Part shown: one piece after another, positions 36,537 through 51,500 of the stretch
Numbering within the stretch: the stretch's first letter is position 1
How the letters are laid out: every line of letters begins with the position of its first letter
Assembly: GCF_032362555.1 (NCBI RefSeq)
Contig: NC_083529.1
Span: 2,108,001-2,172,000, forward strand
Reading direction: 5' to 3'
Length of the DNA: 64,000 nt
DNA from: Amyelois transitella
Taxonomy: Eukaryota > Arthropoda > Insecta > Lepidoptera > Pyralidae
Notes under the pieces: generated by a model
What the model was told of the DNA's origin: nothing
Databases searched by the model: none
Seen by the model: the letters and a program-made list of their open reading frames with translations, nothing else
Translations under genes and position numbers: made by a program

Positions 36537-39500
36537 ATGTTCGAGCCACCTCCGCAGCCTCCTCGTCAGAAGATCCCTAAGGATGGTCTTGGGCCTAGGG
36601 GCGTCCCGGATTGTTATTACGTAAGTACTACCTTTCATAAAAAGATATTTTATAAGTAAAATAAAGAAGTATTTATGCGAGTCATGGGAAGTGGAATAAT
36701 GTAATATCTCACTTCGAGAGTGAGGCGTGATGCATCAATAATTCCTTGCAGACATTTATTATCCTCCCGATTTTTTTTTTATTTTGATTTATGTCGCACG
36801 ATAAACTGTCGCTGTCCCATTACAAATCATAATTAGCGAAATAGCGATAGTTTGTCGCGCGATAAAAACGGCATCGCGCGTGCCATATTGTTATATTTTT
36901 ACCGTCGGGAAGACTCACCTTTGTAAAGAGGAAAATAAACGTTTTATTTTATTTATTTAACTATGGACCCCGTTGGCTGGCGTAATATCTAATGATAACA
37001 GGATCGTCATTGTCGCAGTCATCTGGTTGAATCTGCTATATCATTAAATGACTACCCCTATTATAAAGCCGCAACGACCTACTGTTAAACAAAAAAATTA
37101 AGTGAAATTAGCTGAATATTAACACCAAAATCAAGGTTACTTAAGTAAGGATTTCGGTAAATCAAGTTCAGTCAAGATGTTTCAACATTACCTACATTCG
37201 ACGACTTGACGACCTATCCTTTAGTCATCGTAGTAGTCATTCAATTGAATAGCTAGTCATTCAATCAAATACCAGATTTAACCAGATGACTGCGACAGAT
37301 ATATATATAACTTAATGGTTACTTAATTAACGAAAACATTTTATTCTCTTGATAAATTTTCGCGATAAACATTGTCTCGTATCATGCTATATCCGCTTTG
37401 CTTTTTAAATTTTCAATTGAGCTAACTTATTAGATGAGAAATGGGATCTTAATAACTAAGTACCTACAACTGATGATGTGATTTCCAAATTGTAAAACTC
37501 CATCGTTTTTAAACTCAATGTTTAAACTTGTCACATATTTCGTCTTAAGCTTAAGCGTTTCGTTATGTAAGACTCGAAGGCTACGTTTAGCTTAATTAAG
37601 TCTTAAGCTAAACGTAGCCTTCGAGTCTTGGTACTATGGCTCTACCTACCCCGCTAGAACTGGGGGAAATCAATAGCAATCCATACTAATATTATGATAT
37701 GAAAATTTTCTATTTGGGTGAATAAATTTAACATCAAATTTTTCGATGGCACATTCAAGTCAGAACAGGCATTCAACAAAGTATAATCCCAACTAATATT
37801 CAAAATACGAAAGTAAATTTATTTGTTTGTCTGTTGTCTCTTCACGCGTTATCTACTGATTTTTTTTTTTAAATTTTGAGTAAGTATGTATAATAACTAG
37901 CTGTCCCGACAAACGTGGGTATGAAAAAAATGATGTTGGCTGATTCTCAGACTGAGTATGTCTGAGAATCGCCCACCATCTATTTTATGCTCACAAAATT
38001 TCATGAGAATCGTTCAAGCCGTTTCGGAGAAGCACGGGAACGAACATTGTGACACGAGAATTTTATGTATAAGATGAGACTAGAGAAGAACATTGGGTAC
38101 TTTTTATCCCGATAAAAAAGTACCCGTGTGATTTGCAAGAAACTTTTATCCTTTTGTAGGTGGCGCTAAATTCGCGCGGGCGAAGTCAGGGTTAAAATCT
38201 AGTCTCATAATTAACAACTGATTTCAGACATCCAGGGTATTGAACTCTACGTTTCGCTACGTGAAGTTTGTGAAGAAACTGCGCGCGGAAGAAGAAGAAC
38301 AGAGGAAGGGCGCTGAAAATAAACTTAAAGAGTTGAAGGACCAGCAGTTGAGCGACTTCTTCATCAGCTGTGATAGGAAGTAAGTTGGTGGCATAATAAT
38401 CAACAGTAGGTAAGTCCCGAAATGGCCCGAGCTTGACATAATGGCCAATGTGAGACAATGTGCATTCTTCCACGATTTAGATTTAAGTGATCTATGTATA
38501 TTTGTAAATTGACGTCCGATGAAAATGCTGCAGTGTAGTTTGTTCCGCCGCTTCTTCTACACATGCGCTTTGGAAGCGGTAGTAGTTATAATTAGATTTA
38601 AGTTATGTGACGTCAATAACTGATACCTTCTATCCAATTTTGAAAATAAATCTATTCTATTCTATACATAAGTATAATCACGTCTATATTTCTTTGCTGG
38701 GTAGACAGTGAGTCTTGTAAAGACAGGAGGTCACGTTCAGCAAATGACTTTATGATGGAAATGAGATTCAAATAGTGACAGGTTGGTTTGAATAGCGTAT
38801 CGCCTACAAGAGAAATTTCTATGTAGTTTAAAAGATATCCTTTAGAATGTTAATCAAGTTATGGGTCAAGTTTCCCTGCAAAGGTTTCGGAGGTCAGACG
38901 GGAGTCGCTTCGTGTAAAAATCTCTTCATAACCTAGGTAATCTAATGTGCTTATTCTATTATTCGCGTCTCAAGACAATATCGTTGTATAACGTGAAGTG
39001 ATTATTTAACAGATGGTTTTATGGTAAGTTAGAAGGTATTTATGTAGGTATAAACCGAAATACGGAATGAACTAGGAAATAAAATTATATATTTATTGTT
39101 TTGCATTATGTTTTGTATTCTCATAAATCTGTAATTACTACACAATTAGGCTCCATAAAACCATAGACAGTAAATGGTCACTTATTAGTTAGGTACACTA
39201 GTTGTGCCCGCGTGGAATAGTTATTTTGGGCATCATTCAAGGATGAATAATTTTCCCCAATTTTTCCCACATTCTGTATTATTATTTTTTTATTTATTCA
39301 CTCCTAATAGTTGCAGCGTGATGTTATATAGCTTTCGTCGATAAGCGATCTATTCAACACAAAAAGAATTTTTGAATTCGAACCAGTAGTTCCTGAGATT
39401 AGCGCATTATTTCAAACAAACAAACAATCAGCTTTATAATATTAAATATAGATTATAACGCCTACGCTACGCAGGCGTTCTGTTTATTCTAAGAACTAGT

Positions 39501-42500
39501 TATTTAATCAATACACGATCTATACAAACATTGTGCAGAGTACATTGTCCTGTATTGATATTCATGTGTATGTAGGTATGTATGTATGTACGTGAACATG
39601 CAATGCACGCACGACTCACTATTTTTGTACTTGGCTCGCCAGCGCAGACAGAGTCAGGTTAAATTTAGGTCTTATGTTTTATTTTGCAAATTATTCTGTA
39701 CGTAGGTACTTAATGTGTAGGCAGTTATTTCTTTGCCTTCAAACAAAAAAGATACCTATAGGAACTAATCAATTCAAGTTGAACAAATACTGCGATAAAT
39801 TGTCTTAAAATTTTTGTGAAAATTATATCTGGGGAAATGGGTATATCTCTTTTTGGTATGACAATTTATGTATTTAATAAATTTTATCAGTAACTTAACT
39901 TTCTCCTTAACGCGTAGAGTTCCGCGGAAGAGATCATTCAATCTTTAATCTTTATGCAGCTGAACGTGATTATTTGTGTGTATGTTCCTTAGTGAATCTT
40001 TGCGTTCAAGCATTAACCATTCCTTACAATCTAAGTAGGTATTATTTATTTGTTCAATCGACCAATAAATATAAACAATTAAGTAACCGAATGTTGAACA
40101 GTCGAAAATTTCAAATGAATTGATAGCAAATTGATATTTTAAACTTGGTCGGGTTGCTCTGGAAATCAAACCCGATACCACTGGATTGTTATGATGACCA
40201 AACCACTGACGTGATGCTCAGAATCAAAGAGCGAGGAAATTTCCTCACACATTGAAATAACTTATTAAAGTTACAGTTATCTTACAAACTCAGCTTATTT
40301 ATTAAGTAATAGTAATTCGATTGTTTATATAATACTAATTACATTAAAGATAGTTTCCCTTCAACTCTGCGCCCGATACGGAGAGTATTAATGTGATCTT
40401 TAACCTTTTTATCGGCAGCCGGCCGGCCGGCTTGATACGCTTCATTTATTTTAATTTGTTGCTGCCCCAAGATTGTCAGTCGCGATGGAGTCCCACAGTG
40501 AGGAGGCCGTGCCGTTCAAACATAAGTTAGTCAAACACAATGTCATCAAATTCGGTTATATGCACTTAGCAGCTCTGTACGGAGTGTACCTGTGTTTTAC
40601 TTCAGCTAAATGGCAAACACTATTATGGGCGTTTTTGTTGTTGGAATTCGCGAAGATCGGAATCACTGCTGGGGCGCACCGGCTGTGGTGTCACCGGTCC
40701 TACAAGGCTAAATTACCTTTGGAAATCATCTTGCTGATATTCAACAGCATCGCTTACATGAACACGGCCACTTACTGGGTAAGAGATCATCGAGTTCACC
40801 ACAAGTTTGCTGATACGGACGCCGATCCGCATAATGTTAATCGCGGCTTTTGGTTCTCCCAAATCGGGTGGCTTTTCGTCAGGAAACACCCAGACGTCGT
40901 CGAAAAAGGAAAGACAGTTTTCATGGACGACATACATAAGAATCCTTTGTTGAGGTTCCAGAAAAAATACGCTTTCTTCGTCATCGGATTATGGGCGTAC
41001 GTGATACCAACTGTGGTGCCCATGTACTTTTGGGGTGAATCTTTGAACAACTCGTGGCACATCTGCACCATGCTTCGCCACGTTCTGACAATCAATCAGA
41101 TTTTCCTCGTGAACAGTATCGGTCACTCCTGGGGGAACAAACCTTATGACAAGAACATTAGGGCGGTGGAAAATATCGCTGTTTCTTTGATGTCGACAGG
41201 GGAGTGCTTCCACAATTACCACCACGTGTTCCCGTTTGATTACAAAGCGTCAGAGCTTGGTATGACTAAATTCAATGCAGCTACTATGTTTATCAACTTC
41301 TTCGCGTGGCTCGGATGGGCTTATGACTTGAAGACAATACCTGATGAGCTGATCATTGCGAGATCTAAGAGAACTGGCGACGGAAGAAATCTGTGGGGCT
41401 GGGGCGATGTAGATCAAACAGAGGAAGAAACTAAAGGTGTTAAGTATTTGTATACGAAAGACGCGAAAAAGATTGACGATTAGGAGTTCGTGTTTTTTTT
41501 ACAAAATATGTATTGTAATCTTTAATAATGCCTATTGAAACTTATTGTCATAATGTTTTTCGTGCCAATGATTTTCATTTTATTGAATAAAATTAATTAG
41601 ATGTAAAATAATTGTTTCTTTTTAACCGCTTAACGCGCTTCGTAAAAAAATTCGTCATAAAAAAACAGTCTAGTAGCTTTTCAATAATGAAAGGAAAAGT
41701 AAAATTCAATTTATTACTTAGCTCAATAAATAAAATCATAATTTTTTTCTCTTAGTTTTACGATATTTTTTCTTTGTTGTAATGAGTTCACTGTAAAAAG
41801 AAACTGATGCATAGATATCACCAATTCATTCACAAAGAAGTAAATAGTCCCAGGCAGAAGCTGCCCAGTCTAGTTTCAAAGTACACATCTCAACGGGGCA
41901 AACGACCGTGCGCCTGCCTTAGCCAATTATAGAACAAACTCGTTCCAATGAATGTGGGTACTTACTCGCCATTTACGACGTGATCGAGATGCCTGCGATG
42001 AAAAATGTCCATGTCACCTGTTATAGTCAAATACGAGGGCCCGGTTTTTAACACCAACCTAATTTTACAAAATACCTTTTTAACTTTAGTACCCAAGGAC
42101 ATCGGAAACAAAAACTGCTTCCGATAGTATATTAAGTAGTATTTGTTACCTGTCACTATTTGAATCTCAATTCTTTTATTAAGCCTGTCAGCTGAACGTG
42201 GCCTATCAGTTTTTCAAGACTGCTGGCTCTATCTACCCCGCAAGGGGTATTTGAATGAAGGCTTGATTATATGAATGAATGAATGAATATTTGTAGTACA
42301 TGTAATAAAAGAATACTTTCTTTAAAAATTGGCATCATCTGACACGTTGTATGGCATGGTGTAGGAAAACAAAAAAAGAACCTCTTTCAAAGAAACAAAC
42401 GAAGTATTATTTAAAAGTTGATCAGATCGATGAATTTGCTTAGAAAATTTAGGTTGTAAAGAAAATCGAATACTGCGATTGCGTGATTGAGAATCGGGCT

Positions 42501-45500
42501 CCATGAAGTATAACTAAATATTTATAGGAAGAAAGTGAATGACTGACTGACATATCGTCTAGGGACTTGAAATTTGTGGCGTGTAGGTTATTTAAGTAGT
42601 CAAGGGTGCACTAAGAGATTTTCCAAAATTCCCGCGGGAACGGGAATCATGGTTATTTTTTCGTTTTGCGCGGGCGTCATTTAGTTTATTTACGAAAGAA
42701 AAATAATGAAATTATGAGAATACGACCATTCAATTCCTTCCTGTGACTCAAAAATTCAAATTAGATTTTTAACAATAACATAAGACAAAGACTTCATCTT
42801 CCTACTTCCCACGATCCCTGCATACTTCTATCACTTCATCCACATTCATCACTCGTGAACCGTAATAGTTAGGTACCTATACAAAAAATGTTTTGGTCGT
42901 CTTAAAAATTACTTGTCGTAACCTACTTATTTTACATACAAATTGTATTATAATGTATTTTCGTACATAGTTCTTTCACAAGAATTAATTCGAAGGCTAT
43001 CAATCTGATTCATTGGAAGATTTACATACAAAAAGGTTTATTTAGGTGACATTAAGACAGTACATTTTTTTACTTACGGATCGCATTGGCGGTCGTGCGT
43101 GATGCGCATAAATACCTACACATGTTCACATTAGTTTGAATACCAACCGACATTTTTACATTGAGGGAAAACATCGTGAGGAAACTCTTGTCTTGGGCTA
43201 CCAGCCTGTCACTATTTGAATCTGCCGCCTTTTACGACATCCATGGATGGAGTGGTTTTGTATTCTATCCTAAAGTGCTGAAAACCACATGACATTATTA
43301 AAGCAACCAATAATACTTTTATCCCATGTGATAATATTCATCGTTATAATTAGGTAGGTACTATGGAGTGGAAAGATACCAACAGCTTTCTGATAAAAAA
43401 AAATATAATAAATATTAATTGGGATACTTAAACAACTACTTAAATAGCGGGCTACGACATCGTGTGATAATCTTTCAATAAGGTCTTTATTGTATAAAAA
43501 TTTTTGCACAGCCATATCAGATACCTACTAGTTTCTGCGCGGGAGTTCCCTCATACATACATATGGTCACGTCTATATCCCTTGCGGGCTAAACAAAGCC
43601 AACAGTCTTGAAAAGACTGAATGGTCAGCTATTTGGCATAATGATTGAATTGAGATTCAAATAGGTTGCTAGCCTATCGCTTTAAAAAAAAGAATCCCTA
43701 GTTTGTAAGCCTATCCCTTAGTCGCCTTTTACGACATCCATGGGAAAGAGATGGAGTGGTCCTATTATTTTTTCATTGGTGCCGGGAACCACACGGCACA
43801 CAGAGTTCCCTCGCGTGGATATATCCAGTATTATTGAGTTAATTTGGGAATTTATGCACCAAGCGGTTTGTATTTTAATCACCTCCTACGGAGAAAAGAA
43901 TTGTTATTCTGCCTGAAAATAGGTTACTCTAAATTATCTTATATATAAAATTCTCGTGTTCGTTTTCGTACTCCTCAGAAACGGCTTGACCGATTCTCAT
44001 GAAATTTTGTGAGCATATTGAGTAGGTCTGAGAATCGGCCAACATCTATTTTTCATACCCCTTAGTGATAAGAGTTGTCCACCTTTAACATTTTTAACTA
44101 GAAATTTATATGGCAAAACAACGTTTGCCGGGACAGCTAGTTATTTATATTATTGGGTTAGTCAGGTTTTTATACGTAGCGTCTTCCGTCTGACCTCCTC
44201 AACCTTTGCAGGGGAATCTAAACCGAATTGGAGCGTGGTTTCACATCCAGTTGCCTGAATGCACAAGTTGCCTCTCAATTTTTTCCCTCGCCGTAAGAGC
44301 ATCGGTTAGTTTCTCAAAATGAACAAAGATATTTAGCCCTTATCGACTCGTGCTAAAAACATTGTTTATTGTTAACTTTGCTCTCGCCGCGCACTTTATC
44401 AATAATCACGCGACTCAGTATCTAAGTACTTACATTATTATTATACCCACTTGCTAACTTATTCACGCGACTTCATTCGCATGGGGTACCACAAATAGCA
44501 CATGTAATAAAAACTGAAAAACTGACAGACAAAACTGAAAGACCACGTTCAACTGGTTGGTTCAATACATAAAGTATGAAATCGATGTGTATTAAATAGT
44601 TAAGTTTGTTTAAAAAAATAGATAAATTTTAGTTAGGTACTTTCGCATGAGAGTGAATAATGCTAAGATTAATGTAGTCCTGACGATAAGAAGATTTAAC
44701 AATAACAAAAAATGTACGTGACCGGTACCGGCTTAATTATAATTCATTAATGAATATTTATTTCTGAGAATAATCGCGGCATTTTGAAAGGTGACATTCA
44801 ATTTAAACATTCGAATATTTCGAATTTAACGTGATTGGGTGATGGGCATATCACTTTGTTTTTTTTTATTATTTAATATTATGCTTTGTCCTCTGAGTCA
44901 CGGTCACTGGTTTTAACCTCTGTCTTAAAAAATCACAACAAATTTGACAGACATTCTTTATAGCTTAATGATAGGATTGATACATATTCAAACAGTGACA
45001 GGGTGCTAGCAAGTTCTTCTTTGTTTTCCTATTTTAATTGTTTAGCGATGGGTTTTATTCGCAATGTTAGTGAATTTTTTCTAGCCTGCTGGTTTCTTTT
45101 GCTTTTTATGGGATACAAAATAGACCAGGAGTTTAAGGGTTTCATTTTAAAGTCATAATTACAATTTAATATGTATTTAAATCTACCCTTAAATATTGTT
45201 ATTATATTATTTTAGATAGGAGAAAATATGTTCCACAAATTTGGTAAATAAGGCTATTGTTTGTGCTTTTGTCATAGCCTTTCCCTTGATTGTCTTTTAC
45301 AATTTGCACGTTGTAAAGAGAAGCAGCTCCCGCACAATTTGTTTTTCTTCGTTAGAAGATCATCACGTTAACAATGGGTAGCAGCAGTAACAAATAGCAT
45401 TGGAAATATTGGAATAATAACTAACCTATCTACTTTTTTCTGATGTAAACACCAGCAGAGCGGAAAGAGAAATCATGGAAGTGGCAACATCCGCATTATA

Positions 45501-48500
45501 AGAGTTTACGTGCAATGGGAATATAATTTTTACAACTAAAAAAAGCTAGCGAAATGCGGACGAAGCGAAAGAATGCAGGGATCGTGACAAGTGGCAAGAT
45601 GTCTCTGCCTGCCCTTCAGGGAGAGGCGTTATTTTTTGTATACATACATACATACATATGATCACGTCTTTATCCCTTACGGGGTAGACAGAGCCAACAG
45701 TCTATATATATGTATATGTAAAAAGCTGGATTCTAGACTTAAATGAGGTAAAGTTCTATAACATAGGTAATACCTATGTAAAAATGAGCGTGGGTGGTCA
45801 AGTCGGTAAGGTGCCCGGTTAAAAAGCTCCGAAAAAGCGGTTCGAATCCCACCGCGGCCATGTACCAATGACTAGCTTCTTTTTTAAGTTATGTAAGTAT
45901 ATTAGTTCGAATAGGAACCGATGCTCTTACGGTGAAGGGAAACATCGTGAGGAAACCTGCACATTCAGACAACTGGGTGTGCAACCGTATGATCCAACAT
46001 GGATTAGGTTCTCCTGCAAAGGTTGCGGAGGTCAGACGGAAGTCGTTTTGTGTAAAACCCTGACTCACCCAATCCAGGATCCATAGTCAAGGGCTTACCC
46101 CGGGCTCCTAGCCAGTGTGGTGAGGATGCAACCGGGAATAAAAAACCAGGAAGAAAAAACGTATAACCTATGTAAGTACCTAGGTGGTTTTTATGAAAGT
46201 TTATGAGTACATAGTTTTCTACATCTACGCTCAAATCATTCATTTTTCCAACGCCGGAAACCGGTGAACCGGATGAGTTTTACACTACTACTAAAAACTT
46301 CTATGCTACCTACTTCTATCATCAAGCCAATAAGCTGAACGTGGCCTATCAGTCTTTTCAAGATTGTTGGCTCTGTCTACCCCGCAAGGGATATAGACGT
46401 GACTATAATGTATGTATGTATGTAAAAACTATGTTCTGGAATATTCCTGAAATAGGTACCCTGTACCCTGTGTGTGTGTTAACTTGCAGGTCTCTCATCA
46501 ACAACGTGGCTCGTCGAGTCGACCTGTGCTTGCAGTCGTACCAAGAAGATCTGAAGCGAAAAAGGATGAGGTATGAATAGATAACATACATACATACATA
46601 TGGTCACGTCTATATCCCTTGCGGGGTAGACAGAGCCAACAGTCTTGAAAAGACTGAATGGCCACGTTCGGTTATTTGGCTTGACGATAGAATTGAGATT
46701 CAACTAGTGACAGGTTGTTAGCCCATCGCCTAAAAAGAATCCCCAAGTTTGTAAGCCTATTCCTTAGTCGCCTTTTACGACATCCATGGGAAAGAGATGG
46801 AGTGGTCCTATTCTTTTTTGTATTGGTGTCGGGAACCACACGGCACATGAATAGATAAGTTGATAAAAAGTATATCTTCTTTTTGACCATAGACAAAGAT
46901 CACACATAAATAAAATAGACAAGAACATTATAAGAACTGAAGTTTGTGACTGCTTGCTGCAGCAAGAAAAAAAGGCTATAATGCTCAGTGATTGAAATGT
47001 CAATAAGCTAGCACGCACTTTTTTTTCTTCGCTGGCAGACAAGCATGGAAATTATGTATGGAAAGTATATAATGTTGCTATTGTCATTGTTGTACTAGGC
47101 CCGAGTTGTGTTATAATTTATAATTATTTATTATCACAACGAAGCTCCGGTTGAAGGTTGTTTAACTTTCGCTCACACGACCTGATAACAAACACGTGAC
47201 TGTTTACTCTAAATAAATAAATGAGAACGTTATTTGATATGACGGACACAAGGGTACTATCAAAATCTCTCATTACTATTAATTAACTACGTACCTAATC
47301 CCCACTAATAACAAAGGGAAACGATTTGTATTTTTATATGTTTGTAACGAATAAACTCAAAGCTGCTGAACTGATTTTCACGAAATTTGGTACAGATATA
47401 GTCCTTAAGTCGTGACATACGCTATTTTTTTTTCTAAAATTTTACACGGTCTTTTTGCGTCCCGTCCCAATTTGTTTGCGATACAAACGTCATTTGTTCC
47501 GATTGGTAACTTTTTCTAGTATTTCGCACTATACCCATACCTCCACTACTTATAGCCCCACCACACATAGCTCCACCAATTTTACCTTCGAGCTGAATCT
47601 CTGCAGGTTTAAATTGCCCGCCCAGTCCGTCCAACACAACTTATGTTATCTCTTATACAGATTAATGGACCTCCTTCAATTCGAAGAGGAGGAGAACATA
47701 CGTAAGTTCGTCGAGCAGACACAAGCGGGCGCCGAGGCCGTGTGGCAAGACAAGAAGGACAGGCTGAAGTATTTGCTGGAGAAGAGGAAGAAGGAACACG
47801 AGGAGAAGTATAAGGACACACCGCTGTAAGTATTGCTGGCTACTGCTTATACTGCTACAGAAGGTAGATTGTTGTAATCGCAAGAGAAGAAGAGTCTTAA
47901 ATTTATTGCTGGAAAAGAAACATGATGAGAATTACAAGAATACGCCTCTGTTAGTAATTCTGGCAAAGCTGTACGTTGCCGCTCTTTGCCGTGTAACAAT
48001 GACTCTTTGCTGTATTACATACATTAGTTTGTTTGCTAACAGATCCTCTAACGGTGAGGGAAAACATTGCGAGGATCTGTACGCACATTCAGGTAAAAGT
48101 TGGAAAGCCAAGAATTTCTTAAGTCATGTGGCTTTCTTATTTGACAGCAACAACAATTCAGCTTTTAAGTCATATGTGGATTCTGAGCTCCTCTCGTAAA
48201 CGGACGTCTAGTCACGTCATCGGACTGACTCTTCTTCTTCCTCGCTTTAGTCCCGGTTACATCCTCACCACTCTGGAGAGGAACCTGGGGTAAGCTCTTG
48301 ACCATGAATCCTGGATTTAGTGAGTCAGGTTACTACTCGAAGCGACGTAATCGGCACTAACGTCAGAAAAGTGATGACGTTGGAAAAGGGATGACTTTGG
48401 GTATAAATAGAATTAACAAATAATATTAAAACAATATAATAATTTTCTTCTATTTTTAAACTTCTAGGTCGAAATGCGTACACGTCCTACCGTGCATATA

Positions 48501-51500
48501 CAAGTTGCGAGCGAAAGAGGCAGAAGAGATACAACTGTACCAGATGAAAGAGAAGCAAGCTATGAAGATGGCAGAGAAGGAGTTCGACAAAATGTGGTAC
48601 GAAGTCACCATGAAAGAGTCTGAAGCTCTGGTGAGGTCATAAAATAAGCGATTGCTGTATTTTTGTACGTAAGAAGATTTGATCAAAGTACATTCATTTA
48701 AGGCACTTAATATGAATGTACCTTGATCAAATCGAGATGCCGTGTGGTCGCTTTAAAAATAGGGCATTATTTTTATCAGCATTATAAAAGTTTTAATAAA
48801 CTAATGCGTACTCTTCTTAAGCCAAACAGCTGAACGTGACCTATTATTATTTTCAACACTGTTCGTTCCTGTAATACCCTCCTTTTACAGATTCCTGACT
48901 ACCATTCTCAAACCTACGGTAAGTCCTTTTCCGTGTTGGCTGCTCGCCTTTGGAATAAACTGCCCCTTCTTATAAAATTGTCCCCTTCTTCTAATTCCTT
49001 CAAAAATAAACTTAATAAATTCTTTCTCGAGTCTTGAATTGGTTTTGAAGTTAATTTAGAATATTAAATGTTTATATATTTTCTTTATTTATTTATTTGT
49101 ATTTTACGTATATAATTGTTGTGTCTTAAGGATAATTCTAGTAAAAGAACTGTTGTTCACCCTTGCCTCAATTTTGTTTATGATCCTCTTACTGTCAGGT
49201 TGGCTGGAAGAGATCCCACTTAGGGATAAGCCCGCCTTTGTACTGTACTGTTTTTATTTGTAATGTACTCCTTTAGTGAACAATAAAGCATTTACTTACT
49301 TACTTACTTACTGTTGGCTCTGTCTACCCCGCAAAGGATATAGACGTTATTATAAGTATGTATGTTTTTTTTTTATTCGAGCTGCTTCGCGGTATCTAAT
49401 GGTATAATAATCAAAGGCGTTAGCCGCTCGTTATATAGAAAAGCTTTCGAGCGTTTGACACTTGGCTAAGGGGGCAGATCAGGTCAAGAGTACTGTTCTT
49501 ATTCCAGGCAGCTAGAATGGAACAAGACGCGATAGAACGTCTCCGCAAAGACCAGGAATGTAAAGAGTACGCCGATTACCAGTTGAGACAGAGAGAGATA
49601 CAGCGCGAGAAAGAGAGGGAGATGCTGAAACAGGAGGCGTTGTGGCTGAGAAGCATTTGGGACCAGGATATTAAGAAGGAAGAGGAAGGTAGACTTTTTA
49701 AATAATATCAAAATACAAACACATACATACAGGGTATATGATCACGTCTTTATCCCTTACGGGGTAGACAGAGCCAACAGTTTTGATAAAACTAAAGGCC
49801 ATGATGAGCTGTATGGCTTTATTATGGAGTTGAGATTCAAATAGTGACAGGTTGCTAGCCCATCGCCTAAATGAAGAATCCCAAGTTTATAAGCCCATCC
49901 CTTAGTCTCCTTTTTGGACATCCATAGGAAATAGATGTAGTGGTCCTATTCTTTTTTTATTGGTAAGCTTATTTTTAGTATAAAAAATACCAAAGACCAA
50001 TAACGCGAATTGAAATAAATCGTCAGCTAGACCCGACAAAGCATTCTAGCCTCAGGATTCAGGAAGTTATTCATAAGCGAAATAGCCCTAAAATACAACT
50101 ATAATAGTACAATACGATACGCTGTGGCTATTGAGAGGTTCCTTATATAATCGAAATGGTGAATAAAGATAAACGTGACCGGCAGATTTATCAACGCAGG
50201 GTCTTCTTGGTACCAATTGCTCTCCCGTGTAAGTTTATTGTAAAAGTCGACTTAGAGAAAAAATACCTAAGGGTCGCAGAGGTCAGATGGGAGTTCAGTA
50301 TTATCCATTAATGAATCTTAGTCACAGACATATCTAAGGACTAATTAAGGACCGTGGACGAATGATGTAATCAGGCTATATATATATTTTGGGCTAAAAA
50401 TCTTTACGGAGAAATTTAAAGATCTCGGAATAACTTCGAAAAAAACAAAAAAAAAAACACTGAAAACCTTTTTCGTAAAAATGACTTTCTTTCAGCCGAA
50501 CGAAAACGTGCCGAAAGCCGTAAAGTGATGGCCGACGAGCGCAAAGCCATGATAGAGGAGCGCCAACAAATCGTGGCTCAAAGGGAGGCTGATGCCAAAC
50601 TGATTGGAGACACTTGGGACTCTTTAGCGGGACAGGGCCTTGCTGACGAACTGGCTAAGATTGAACTGGCTAGGAGGAAAGAGGTTGGTACACTTTTTTT
50701 TTTTTTGTTTTAAATATGTATCGAACTCTTGCATAACTGGCTAGAAAGAAAACGGATGCTATTTTTTTTTCCTGTCGTCTATTTGAACTGATCGAAAAGG
50801 TAAGGGATTAGTCCCGTGCTGTTTTTGTTTGTTGTTCGAAATTTGAAATTAAACAATGATAGAGCGTCAACGGGCCGTGGCTCAAAGAGAAACCGATGAA
50901 AAATTGATTGGAGACACTTGGGATGGCTACGAGGAAAGAGGTCGTTGTTCTATATTTGCTTGCTGTTCGAATTACAAATAACCCTTTCACTTCACTAACT
51001 GCCTCCGATTGCCATTGGCCCGCTTTGTACCCTGTTGATAATGAACTGTCTAGGACATAAGTCTAGGAAGTAGCTAAGAAGTTTGCTCAAAACAATTTAA
51101 AATTGAATGTTTCATGTCGCCAATATAACTAATTTCGGTTTATTAACCTTTTTTATTTTTGGCATTTGCATGCCAGCCTAATTCTTTTAAATGCATTAAT
51201 AAATTAATTCTACTATAATCTTATCTTTTCAGCGCGAACTAGATGAATGCAACCGCAAAATGATCGCGTTGAAGGAAGAGCTAGCTCGCGAGGACGTAAA
51301 AGACGATCACATGTACGTGGAAGAAGCCCAAAGGATGCAGGAAGTCGTGGACAAGAAGAGGTGTGAATACCAGCTGTGGTCACAGAAGACCAACAGAGTA
51401 TGTAACTTAGCTTTAATACATGATAAAGTATTGACGATCAGACAAAACATACTCTGGAAATGTGGCAATCGAATCTGTTCTGATCTAAACTGAACTGACC

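Noticed and set aside
40473-40484. Desaturase start four codons upstream of 40485
   Set aside because: That codon is TTG; the first ATG in frame is at 40485 and gives a normal N-terminus.
45786-45862. A tRNA gene
   Set aside because: tRNA-like head of SINE family B; no acceptor-stem pairing and fused to the SINE body.
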